From: Populus alba
Taxonomy: Eukaryota > Streptophyta > Magnoliopsida > Malpighiales > Salicaceae
Assembly (NCBI RefSeq): GCF_005239225.2
Contig: NC_133293.1
Coordinates: 21,110,333 to 21,174,332, forward strand
DNA: 64,000 bases
Direction: 5' to 3'
Program-made: the position numbers and the translations under genes
Shown: positions 47,206 to 57,668 of the stretch, in pieces
Layout of the letters: every line of letters starts with the position of its first letter
Numbering within the stretch: position 1 is the first letter of the stretch
Notes under the pieces: generated by a model
Databases searched by the model: none
Told to the model about the DNA's origin: nothing
The model's input: only the letters and a program-made list of their open reading frames with translations

Positions 47206-48438
47206 TATTATTATAACCACCGCACAGGAGACAGGTCTTCTCTACTTTTGTTTTAGCTCTCAGTACTATCGTACAGTATTTTTCGTTAAAAGCTACAAAG
47301 CAGGGTTTTTTTTCAAAGCTGCAAGAGGAGAGGAAGGGTGGCCGGCAATTTTTTAATGGGTTTGTAGAGGCTGGTTAATGACGAAAGCTTTGGAATTTCG
47401 GCTCAGACCGGTACATGCCAGTCTAAAGAAAACCCGATTCGATGGAATACGCAGCTGGGGTGGGCTGTGATGCTCGTGGTGACCGTCCCGTCCCGTCGTC
47501 CCTATTTTTATATAAACAGTTTTAAAATTATTTTGAATGAACTTAAGTAAACAATAATTTTTAGGAATAATTGCAAAAACAAAACCTGTGTTTTTATTTT
47601 TTTGTTGTATTTTTTGACACTTTATTCTTTGATTTTATATATTATATATTAGAATAATTTTATCTTTTGATTATTTTTAAAGTTTTTATTTGAAATGAGA
47701 TGTAAAGTAAATTAAAATACAACAGAAAATAAAAACAAAATCAAATTACAGGAGGTTAATTTTGTAATTACCCTTAATTTTTATTATGCATGATATGTTA
47801 AATATATTATATATATATATATATAAAAAAAAACAAATTTCAAATTCACAAAGATGTGGTCATGGAGAAATTTGACTTGACCTTTCTTGAACCAAATGAT
47901 TATCATTTTATCAAGATATTAAATAGTGGTAGTAATGGTAAAAGATTTATAAAATTTAGATTGAAAACATGTTCTTAAGACCTAACTTCGAGGATTAGTT
48001 GTAAACCAGCACTCAATGCCTGTTTAGATGAGGTTTTATGTCAAATCAATTTATTTTATGAAAACATTATTATTTTTTATTTATTTTTAAATCAAAACCT
48101 AGGTCAAGCCCACTTACCTGCTGGTTGATCCACACATTCACAATTTTCTCAAGAAAATTAAATTGACAAACAAATCTGCCGAAGTTCTGTGGTTTGAGAA
48201 TGGTGCAATTTCTAGACTACTTAGTTGGCCAAACAAGACTATGAGAAACATGTAAGCTTCATGTCAACTTTGCCCATACGTTATCTTAAGTTTTTTATTG
48301 CATAGTTTAGGACAAAACTTGTGATGTTTTTCTGGGTTTGTTGTCCTAACCACTGTTTTTATCCTCCATCACACCCAATTTCAGCTATAAAACGTTGAGC
48401 AAGGAAAATAGGAAGATGTTGATCCTTCAATTAATTAA
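47206..48438. other. intergenic, PPTase promoter side
   Basis: 47206-47520 is the PPTase upstream region, with GC-richer DNA to about 47505 (GTCCCGTCCCGTCG). The rest is AT-rich without recognised genes. Confidence 0.5.
48384..48391 (+). promoter_or_regulatory. TATA-like box before the small ORF at 48439
   Basis: GCTATAAAACG, about 50 bases before the ATG, a normal TATA-to-start distance for a short leader. Confidence 0.4.
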
Positions 48439-48717
48439 ATGAAGTATGTGAAGCTTCATAAGTGCAGGCTCGATCAAGATGAGTTGCTGTTCCCTTCGTC
48501 GGAATCCGGTGATCGGAGGGGAACAATATGTGACCAAGAAGGTGGACAGAAGATACATAAGGTGACGGCAAGATTAGTGGAAGCTATGCAGAGGGTCATC
48601 GTGGCTGGGGATCAATGGCAGAAAAAGAAACAACCAGCTAATGGCATTGGCATTGGTGGTGATCAGATCAAGAAGTTTGACGGGACAAGCAACACAGGGA
48701 TAAGTGGGTCTAATTGA
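48439..48717 (+). CDS. hypothetical small protein, 92 aa
   Basis: I do not recognise this protein. It starts MKYVKLHKCRLDQDELLF, is soluble and basic (KVTARLVEAMQRV, QWQKKKQ), and has a Gly/Asn/Ser-rich end with no membrane segment or signal peptide. In favour of a gene: codon use is unlike the AT-rich surroundings (the ORF is markedly GC-richer), a TATAAAA lies about 50 bases upstream, and an AATAAATAATA polyadenylation-like word lies about 150 bases downstream. Against: no family, short, no intron. It could be a lineage-specific gene or a relic of a longer one. Confidence 0.4.
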   Translation: MKYVKLHKCRLDQDELLFPSSESGDRRGTICDQEGGQKIHKVTARLVEAMQRVIVAGDQWQKKKQPANGIGIGGDQIKKFDGTSNTGISGSN

Positions 48718-49709
48718 ATGAAATTCAAGAACTTGTACCTTCATTTTTATTAAATGTTTTTAATATGATATTTCCAAAGGATAAAAGGGAATAATACCCT
48801 TATCATCCCAGTAACTGCAAGAAATTCTATTTTATTTTCTTTATTTGCTTGCCTTGCTTGCCTTTTCAATAAATAATAGGTCGAGGATGATTTATCTATG
48901 GTAAATATTCCTCACAATATAGAGTGTAAATTAAACTCATGTTTAATGCGATATAGATTAATATATAAAATAGATTTACAATAAATTCTTTTAAAATTGA
49001 GTATTCATATGTTAAAGATATTTAAAAAAATACATACTTTACAATAAATTGAGTATTCAATAAATTCTTTTAAAATTGGTGAAATAGTTGTAAAACAAAA
49101 ATACATACTTTAATGACTAAGTAACAATGCCTTAAATAGTTAGGGGACTAGTTTATCATTTCTTGATACAAAAACATCTATTCAATTTATCTGTTTTACG
49201 TTAATTTATTTTTAATATCACAATTAAAAAATAAAAAAATTTATTTAAAAACTTAAAAAATAACAAAAAATTCAACCGACAACAAAATACTTGAAGAGGT
49301 TTTCGAAAGTGTTACAATTATTATTTTTTAAAATATTTTTTATTTAAAAATATATTAAAATAATATTTTTTATTTTTTAAAAAATATTTTTATATCAGTA
49401 TATTAAAAAAATATATAAAAATATTTTAAAATAAAAAATATTTTTTTAAAAAAATAATTTTAAAATACAAAAACAAAAAAATATCTTCTGAACCGTGATC
49501 AGTCCTTTTAGTTCTGAACCTAAGAAACTACACGGTAATTTCTCTTTTCACTAAAAACATTATATATCTGTTACCTTTACCTGTCTTTCTTGGTATCTTC
49601 TCCCTCAAGATCCTTCCCCGGACCCTAAAAGCAACAAAGAATCCATTGAATGCCACTCAATTCTTGATTTCATTTTCATGTTTTCTCCTCAATCTTGCAG
49701 AACCAAAAG
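48718..49709. other. AT-rich intergenic before the phosphatase gene
   Basis: A copy of the dispersed AT-rich repeat core with much internal self-complementarity lies at about 49313-49475. 49500-49709 is the promoter and leader of the phosphatase, where TCTTGCAG at 49693-49700 could be a 5' UTR acceptor. Nothing else seen. Confidence 0.5.
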
Positions 49710-51526
49710 ATGGGTGTAGGTATATCAGTCTTGTTGGGGTTAAAAGCAACAGTGTTGTTCCTCATCTTTGTATCTCTTAAAAATCTTGATTTCACTTTAT
49801 CATCATTACCATTCTTGTATGCCTCATTAGTATCATTACTGGTATCACTAGCTTCTCATCCATCAATCAACCTCCCTATGCTTTTATCCAAAAACCCAGA
49901 TGGGACTTTTCCTATTTGGTCTCTTATAATTTTTAGTCCGTACTTGTATTTTGTTAGATTATTTTCATTTCTACGTAGGTTTACTAGTGGTGAAGAGCCT
50001 TATAATGAGATTTGTGAGGGTGTTTATGTTGGTGGTTGGCCTTATTCAGTTGATAAGTTGCCACCTGGTAATCCTGCTATTATAGATTGTACTTGTGAGT
50101 TTCCAAGAAAGGAAGAGTTTAAAGGGCATTCTTATTTGTGTCTTCCAACTTGGGATACCAGGGCACCTCAGCCTGGAGAGATTGAATCTGCTGTCAAGTG
50201 GGCTTGCAGAAAAAGAGCTCAGAACAGGCCTGTTTTCATTCACTGTGCTTATGGTATGATTTGATTGTCAAGACCTGTCCTTTTCTTATATATATTACAT
50301 GGGGGGTGCTATTAGACAATTTTTCTGCATTTTGTGTTGTTAATCTGTATATTGATTGACTGTAATTGTTTGATTTTGCTGTGCTGAAATCCCTTTTTTG
50401 CGAATCATTTGATGCTTGCAGTCTGTTCTTTCATATCATAGTGGTGGTTTACTTGCAAATTGTTTTATCTAGGTAAAGGTAATCAGTAGTTAAAGTGTTA
50501 GCATTTTTGTGATTGCATAGATATATGCAGAGCTTCAGGTGTGACCTTTACCCGTCTAATTTGCTAGTCGCTTGTTTTAGTTCCAAGCCAAGGCTGTGTG
50601 GTTATCTGAAGAGATTTTCATATCATAGTACTATGTAGTATGTAAGACATTCCTTCTTGTGGTATCATGATTCATGAACAACCTTGTAACAAAATAGATC
50701 CTGGTTATCAAAAGTGAAGAAAATAAATGAAAAAATCGTCATTTTTTGATATCGATCAATGATTTGTAGGATCATAGTTAATGGAAGTTGTTTTTAGAAA
50801 TTGTGGAATGCTTTTGTAGGATCATAGTTAATGTAAATTGTTATTAGAAATTGTGGAATGCATTGTGGTCTCATCATACGATGGCTTCATCACAACTTAG
50901 GGGCATGAGATATTGATATTTTCTTATTCTGTTCATCTGATGGCCTTATTATTTTCCTTGAAGCATCCCAAGCTCGAACCAGATTACCCATTTTTGGTTA
51001 ATGGAAGTTGTTATTAGAAATTGTGGAATGCTTTTGTAGGATCATAGTTAATGTAAATTGTTATTAGAAATTGTGGAATGCATTGTGGTCTCATCATACG
51101 ATGGCTTCATCACAACTTAGGGGCATGAGATATTGATATTTTCTTATTCTGTTCATCTGATGGCCTTATTATTTTCCTTGAAGCATCCCAAGCTCGAACC
51201 AGATTACCCATTTTTGGTTTATCTTTTTGCATTTGTTGCACAACTAATAGCTTATCGTCCCTTTAGGTCATGGAAGAAGTGTTGCTGTGATGTCCGCACT
51301 GTTGGTGGCCCTGGGCGTGGTGGAAGACTGGAAAAAGGCTGAGCAGTTCATAAGAGAAAGACGACCTTGTATTTCAATGAACTCTGTGCATTATAATGCC
51401 TTGGAAGAATGGTCAAAGCACCGGTTATCTACTCCTAAGGGAAATGAAGTGAACACAAGTTCTGCCATTCTGTCAACTGCGTCTGGACGCTCACGATATG
51501 ATAGGCCAAAAAACAGAAGTGATTAG
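49710..51526 (+). CDS. membrane-anchored dual-specificity (tyrosine) phosphatase-like protein
   Basis: Two exons, 49710-50253 and 51267-51526, 267 aa. The N-terminus has two hydrophobic segments (residues about 6-50 and about 70-90), suggesting membrane anchoring. The catalytic domain follows: EICEGVYVGGWPYS, the IIDCTCEFP strand, LPTWDTRAPQPGEI (general-acid loop), and the P-loop HCAYGHGRS. The intron splits the P-loop in the codon of its first Gly. Cys179 and Arg185 complete CX5R, so the enzyme should be active on phospho-substrates. Plants have few such 'DSP with transmembrane N-terminus' proteins and their substrates are not established. The chosen ATG is the first in frame; an upstream frame without ATG continues only five codons. 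The intron contains a 220-bp duplication. Confidence 0.9.
50777..51216 (+). repeat. 220-bp tandem duplication in the phosphatase intron
   Basis: Unit 50777-50996 is repeated head-to-tail as 50997-51216; I see only one changed base (GTTGTTTTTAG versus GTTGTTATTAG). Each unit also has an internal near-repeat of TTAATG.AA.TTGTT.TTAGAAATTGTGGAATGC. Very young. Confidence 0.95.
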
Positions 51527-52783
51527 CATGCATCATTAATGTGCTGCAGACTGTTGTTTTATGTAGCACACATGTGGCTTATAACACTGCTATTCCTTTT
51601 CCCGCGTGATTAATTTGTTAAAATCTAGCTCTGTGATTCTGTTTGGATATCAAAATGTGATCTGTGGACATGATTGTTAATGATGTGGACTTGCTACGTC
51701 AACTGTTAATGAACAGGTTGAATTTGAAACTGAATAGGGGTCTTGAACTACTAAGTGTAGACATTTTCAATCTTGATGCTTGCTGGTGCTATTAGCGAAA
51801 AATTATGATTTCCAACGAATTTTTTGATATTTTGTTGGCAGGCAATTTCCCATTTTATTTCACCGTGTTTTGGAATGCATAACGGTATATTTGAAAGTAC
51901 TGTGCTGCTTTCCTGCTTTTGCCCGCCCCAGGTTTGGAACTGGCGGGCAGTTTTGGCTTGAGAGGGTTATCCGAGGTCGAAAATCTTTTAGTTCAATGTC
52001 ACGTTTGCCAGCATAATGAAAATAGGTTTAGATGTTCCAATAACTTTCAGTCCCTTAATGTGTTTGCCGCCTCATCTGATTGTGTAATTAACAATGTAGG
52101 CACTGAAATATAGCCGTTTGCAACCACCCAACCCAAGAGCCTAACAGCTGTGCAGTGGTGGCATTGCAGGCAGTGGTCATGTTAACTGAGTTTCAGGAAC
52201 TATTGCTATAATAAGCGTAGTTCGAACGAGCCAAAGTACAACTGCCAGCAAAAGCTTTAAACAACTATTGAAACTTGGCTGTTTCCTCTCTTCAGCATTT
52301 CCTGACCATGAAGAAGCCTCCCATCTCCAGTGTGAATTTTAATCAGATCCAACGTGTATTCCTTACACCAATCACAGCAGAGACATAGGCTATTCAGCAA
52401 GATTTACACCCAAACATGAGTGGCTTGAAACCAAACAGGCATTTTAGGTGCCTGGGATTTCATGACAAAAAATAACTGCATCAGGCATGTTTCACAACAA
52501 TGAAATTGTTCAATGTACGATCAAAATAATCGACAAGGAAGAGTACACCAGTTCTCTTATTTCAAACAAAGAATTTTCAGACTGTTATAGATACAAAAAA
52601 ATTAGAAAATCTACACCGTTGAACTCAGCATACAAGAGATAATCCTCATAGTGTACACTACAAATTATCCAGTATCCATCTAAAATGAGAAAAAGGAATG
52701 CTGATCACGTAAATTTGATTGCTTTGGTATTGTCGTCACCGGTACAGTGATGTTATTATTTGTTCATGCACCTGATATTGTTC
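51527..52783. other. convergent 3' flanks (phosphatase / IscA-like)
   Basis: Should hold both 3' UTRs. No further gene recognised; the 64-codon open frame near 51919-52113 has no domain. Confidence 0.5.
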
Positions 52784-53887
52784 TTAACTACCACCACCTT
52801 TAGCGGTTGCTGAACTACTTCTTGTCATAAACGACTCTCCACAACCACACTGCCCTTTGGAGTTGGGATTGATGAAAATAAACTCAGATCTGCACAGGTT
52901 ACAAATAAAAGATACCCATTCAGTACAGGCAAAAACAACAAATCAAAAGGATTGAATCATCATTCTTTCGAGAGATGGGGGATCGGGGCAGGGTGGGGTG
53001 CCTTGATTTTTCCTCCAGCACTCAAATCTGAAATTAATGGACTCAAAAACAACAATGCAAGCCTAGAAATAAACCACATCCTCGAATGCATGAACATGGG
53101 GACATTTGATGTCAACTACAAAATTCAACTGCCAACTGCCTTCACAAATGGAGCTAATTTGCGCCATATTAGGGGGGAAATCACGATATACACAACGGGA
53201 ATTCAAGCTAAGAATTCTGAAAAGGGGACAAATTATGGGCAACATATACTCTAATGTATGTATTACTACTATACATGCAAAGAAATTCAACCTCAGAAAT
53301 TAACCTTTACCTGAGCTTGTCATCAACAAAATCCATCCTGGTTCCAATAACATGCATCAGCGCCTTTGGGTCAATCAATATCTTCACCCCTTTATCTTCA
53401 ACTAATTCATCAAATTTCCCTTTCTCATCTGCACATTTCAATCAAAACACACAAAAATTAACAAACTTTCCTTCAAACCCAAAAAACAAACCATTTCCCA
53501 GAATCCAAATTAATCACAAACCAACAAATACAAACCCCAAAAAAACCTAACTTCTCAAATCAAACCAAAAACATCTCAAACTTTATAATTATCCGATCAA
53601 ATTCCATCAAACCAAAACTCAAAAGTTTCAGTCTTTATAATTTTAATGAACCAATGAAACAAAAATTTAGGGTTTATAGCAGAACCTGCATAATTAAGAG
53701 TGTATGACAAGCCATTGCAGCCACGAGCTTTGACGCCGAGGCGGAGAAAAGGGCGTTTGCGCTGCTGCAAGAGGTCCCGGATTCTGGTAGCGGCGGCGTC
53801 CGTCAAGCTTAGAACTTGTTTTCGGGCTGAGGAACCTACCGCCTCCGCTGCTGCTGCGAAAAGTTTGGATGCTCTGGAAGCTGCCAT
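52784..53887 (-). CDS. ISCA1: mitochondrial iron-sulfur assembly protein IscA-like
   Basis: A-type Fe-S carrier used in mitochondrial [4Fe-4S] cluster maturation. Three exons: 53887-53686, 53428-53311, 52889-52784, in frame, 141 aa. The N-terminus ([20 protein letters not shown]) is Ala/Ser/Arg-rich without acids, a mitochondrial presequence. The HesB/IscA fold follows: [32 protein letters not shown] (Cys57), [10 protein letters not shown], and a C-terminal GQCGCGESF with Cys121 and Cys123. All three cluster-binding Cys are present. It is followed by a [11 protein letters not shown] tail. Length and motifs match the ISCA1 class. Confidence 0.95.
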
Positions 53888-55768
53888 TTTTCAGTGCTCT
53901 CCCTGTTTTTCTCTATTGGAAAAATCTGAAAAGTTGAGGCGTGAAAGGATCAAAATTTGATTTTGCATATTTTGTTGGATTTTGGGAATATATAGTTTAT
54001 TAACAAAAACTAAAAAAAAAAAAATATATAAGGTTGGCCGTAGATTAAATGAGCAGTAAATCTTCTTGCTTTAATTATATAAAATTAAACATTAAATTAA
54101 AATACAAAAAAAAATATGGCTTATTCTAAATATAAAATAATTTTTATTTTGATAAAAAAAACTTTATTAAATTGTTTTATCTTTAAATAAGAGAATGGAG
54201 AGAAAATTGTTGTAAAACTATGAAACAAAAAAAAAAGTATTTGGTTGTTATGATACAAACAATAAAATAATTAAATTTAGTTTCAAGAGATTCTATTCAA
54301 GAAGAAAAATTCAATAATTATGGTTTTTTTAAAGCCTGATATATTGGGCCACTTAAGCTTGCACATCTATCCTTGCTTGTTTTCTTTTGAAAAAATCTTT
54401 AATATTAGATTTTTGATAAAAAAAAACAAATATTATTTTTTAAAAATTTTATCATTTAATAGTAGATTAATTTTGAATTATCTTTTTATTTTTTATATAA
54501 TTAAAATAAAACAAATATTATTGAATTTATTAAAATCCATAACTCATATTATAAATTTGACGAATTAACTGGAATCAATAAACATTTATTTTTTATCATC
54601 TTGTATGCATTCATAATGATATTCAGAAAATACAGAAAAGTAGTGAATTTGAATTCTTTATATTATTTAAGAAATTTTTTTTATTGAAATAATTCAAAAC
54701 AAAATTGTCTCAATACAAAAAAAAAATAAACTTTATTTTAACGGTGGCCCAAGTTACTTTTAAATTCAAGCATTTGATCTTTGTTTTTTATATTATTTTT
54801 TTATATTATTTTTTTATATTTTAAGACCTGTTAAATTAATTAAGTTACATTAAAAAAATCTCATATAATTTAGTTAGAAATTTAGATTCTACAAGGACCC
54901 GAGTTAGAAGTTTCAAATTTAACTCTTTGTCGAAATTAATAATAATATCAAGAAATCTCTCATAACTTAGATATTTAAAAAAAAAAAATTAATTTAACTC
55001 TTAGCATATCACGATCAGTAAACTAATATATAAATATGTGGGTGGGTTGGTGTTAATATTAAAAGCATATTGTTTTGTTTTTAGATTGAATTTTAAATTA
55101 AGTGCAATAATATATATACATTATTTACTTTACAATTTATTAAATAAAATAATTATAAAATAACTAATCCTTCTAAATTCATCTGGTTCAATTTCTATCG
55201 ACTTTGAATTAATATATATAAAGCTTAACACTTTGATAAAATGAAAAAAAAAAAAAAAAAACCTTTTGTGTACAAATATATTCTTTAACCTCAGCTTTAA
55301 AAACTCAATTACTTGATTTTTTTCTTTTTAAAAAGAAATTATTGAAATTAAAATAAACAATAATTTTTTTTATCATCTTGACTACATGCATAATGACATG
55401 CGGAAAATTAGTGAATTTGAATTCTTTTTATTATTTAAGATTTCTTAGATTTTCGTTATTATTGAAATAATTCAAAACAGGATGAATAATTTTTTTCTCC
55501 ACAAGAAAACCGACTTTAAATTCCCCAAACAGGGAAATTCGAAAATTATTTTGAATAAATAAATAAAGAAATTATTTCCTTTTTCAGACTCCTAATTACA
55601 GTCGGATTTCCTAATTCTACAAGGGTTAATTAAAATCACTCTTTCCAGCATTTATATAATTCAACAACACATTGTTTATCTTTGAATCTTTTATTTATTT
55701 ATTATAAACAAGCAGCTTGCTACGTTTTTTCGTTGTTATCTCTGCAAGAAATCAAGAATTAATCCACG
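53888..55768. other. AT-rich intergenic between IscA-like and MADS genes
   Basis: First ~100 bases: IscA-like leader and promoter. The rest is very AT-rich. A block ending GTGAATTTGAATTCTTTATATTATTTAAG at 54640-54670 recurs diverged at about 55408-55440, with matching CATCTTG...CATGCATAATGA lead-ins, so a ~100-bp segment appears duplicated about 770 bp apart. A TTTATATAA box at 55650 may serve the MADS gene. Confidence 0.45.
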
Positions 55769-56377
55769 ATGACAACACTCAAAGAGAACAAGGCACCGCC
55801 CATAAAGAACAAGTCTTATGAGGAGAGGAAGCAAACCCTAAGGAAGAAAGCAAGTGAGCTTGCAACATTGTGCGACGTTCCTGTTTGCCTAGTCTGTGTT
55901 AATCCTGATGGCTCCACTGAAACATGGCCAGAAGAAGAGGAGAGGGCTGTTGATGTTCTCATGGCTTACAAAGCCCAAACAACAATGAAGAATGAAAGCA
56001 ATGAAGGTGAGAAGGGCAAGGAGAAGGTTGTCGACAAGGCACCTCATGTTTTTGAAACTTGGGACGCAAGGTTTGAGCTCTTACCTGAGGAGTCTTTGGT
56101 GGATGTTTTGAAAATCTTGGATAGGCAGTTGCAGGCTGTGAATCAAGTTGTTGAGAAGGAACAGATTGGGAAGAAGAGAAAAAATCTGCATGATGTTAAT
56201 GATGATGGGTCTCAAAAAGCTGGTCGAATCACAAAAAAAATTCTTGATTCGGTTGGCTTGAACCTGATCACCAATTCCTATACAGGAAACTACAGCGATA
56301 TCAACAGTTTCTTGGGTAGAAAATCGGACGGCAACACTGATTTTGAGAAACCAGTGGATTTGAAGTTGCGTTTGTGA
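55769..56377 (+). CDS. type I MADS-box transcription factor (Mbeta-like), N-terminally short
   Basis: Intronless, 202 aa, as usual for type I MADS genes. Residues 10-60 show the second half of a MADS domain: SYEERKQTLRKKASELATLCD, then VPVCLVCVNPDGSTETWPE. The usual start (MGRxKxxLxxI, the DNA-minor-groove arm) is replaced by MTTLKENKAPPIKN, which keeps some Lys but not the GR(K/R) arm. The C-terminal half (FETWDARFELLPEESLVDVLKILDRQLQAVNQVVEKEQIGKKRK) has a helix fit for dimerisation. No K-box. Type I members act mostly in female gametophyte and endosperm. Whether this one binds DNA well is uncertain given the altered arm. Confidence 0.85.
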   Translation: MTTLKENKAPPIKNKSYEERKQTLRKKASELATLCDVPVCLVCVNPDGSTETWPEEEERAVDVLMAYKAQTTMKNESNEGEKGKEKVVDKAPHVFETWDARFELLPEESLVDVLKILDRQLQAVNQVVEKEQIGKKRKNLHDVNDDGSQKAGRITKKILDSVGLNLITNSYTGNYSDINSFLGRKSDGNTDFEKPVDLKLRL

Positions 56378-56985
56378 TGAGATGGATGAAATTGGGGTGA
56401 AGTATAGAAACCTTGATAGCATCCATGCCGCCTCCACAAGTCAATGTTGTGGATTTTCTAGGTTAGGTTTTTTTTTCTTCGAATTGCCTTTCTATTTCTT
56501 CGTGTAATCTAAGTTTTGTATTTCACAAGGAACGCACAATTTTCACTTTCTAATAATGTATTGTTGATGCATTAACATTATCTCTTCAGATGGATGCCAC
56601 ATGCACAAGAATATAATTAGTTATCCAAACATGAATGCCTACATCTTCACCAACACCATGTCAATGGCTGAAATTCACATCCTAAGTTGATCACCCTTCA
56701 CATTGCCAGCTCCACATCCCAAGTACCCTGCTTGCCAAACATGTGCTAAAGAATACATTTAAGCCTTCGTTTGTTTTTTAAAAAATTATTTTTTAAATTT
56801 GGTTGTGTTTATTTAATATTAAAAAAGTTAGTCAATTTTCCAGTTAAAAAAAAATTTGGTTTGGTTTTTAGAAAAACATTTTCCTTTTATTTTAGGTGAA
56901 AAACACTTTTCGGAAGTTATGAAAAATTTAAAAATGTCATGTTATTTGCTGATTATATCAAATTTGATCTTCAAACTTTTAATTG

Positions 56986-57039
<54 letters not shown>

Positions 57040-57668
57040 TTGAATATTTTTTTTTTAATTTCATCCTCTAGAATTTAATTTTTATCCTCATTTTTATAAT
57101 TGTTATTTGTTTTTTCCAAATATTTTTTTGATTTAAATTTTTTATCTATCAAATTTAATTCTTATTTTTTAATTGTTACTTATTTTATTCAAAATAATTT
57201 ATGAAATGTTAATTATTATTATTTTAATTTCTTAAGATTTTTTTATGTTTTAGATTTGATCTCTATTATTTTAATTATTATTTATTTTATTTGAAATAAT
57301 TTATAAAATTATATATATTTTTTTAATTTCATTCTCATTCAACTTTTTAATTTGTAAAATTTATTTTTCATTATTTTAATAAACTTAAAAAAAATAAAAC
57401 ATTAATAAGCATATTCTAACTTATTTTTCATGACATAACCAAATACTGCAAAATATTTTTAAATTTATTATTTTTCATCATATTACTAAACATAAAAAAA
57501 TAATTTATTTTTCCAAAATTTAATTTCCTGAAATTTACTTTTCAAAAAAAAACTTTTATATAAGAAAGTCAGCATAAAAACTAATCCATCAGCATGATTG
57601 CCTAAAGTACTGAAACAGCAGAATGAACCGGGATGACACCAGAACGGTAGACCACAAGAACAATCATA
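56378..57668. other. intergenic, MADS 3' flank and T-rich repeats
   Basis: 56378-56760: 3' UTR and flank. 56765-57545: a T-rich repeat with GAAAAACATTTTCCTTTTAT... near its left side, repeated ATTTAATTTTTATC-type words, and an (AT)n tract; probably a decayed element. 57545-57668: 3' UTR of argininosuccinate synthase. Confidence 0.5.
56987..57035 (+). repeat. (AT)n microsatellite
   Basis: About 24 uninterrupted TA units. Confidence 0.95.

Noticed and set aside
49313..49475. AT-rich self-complementary stretch as a hairpin RNA or terminator
   Set aside because: It matches the dispersed AT-rich repeat family, and base composition alone gives such pairing.
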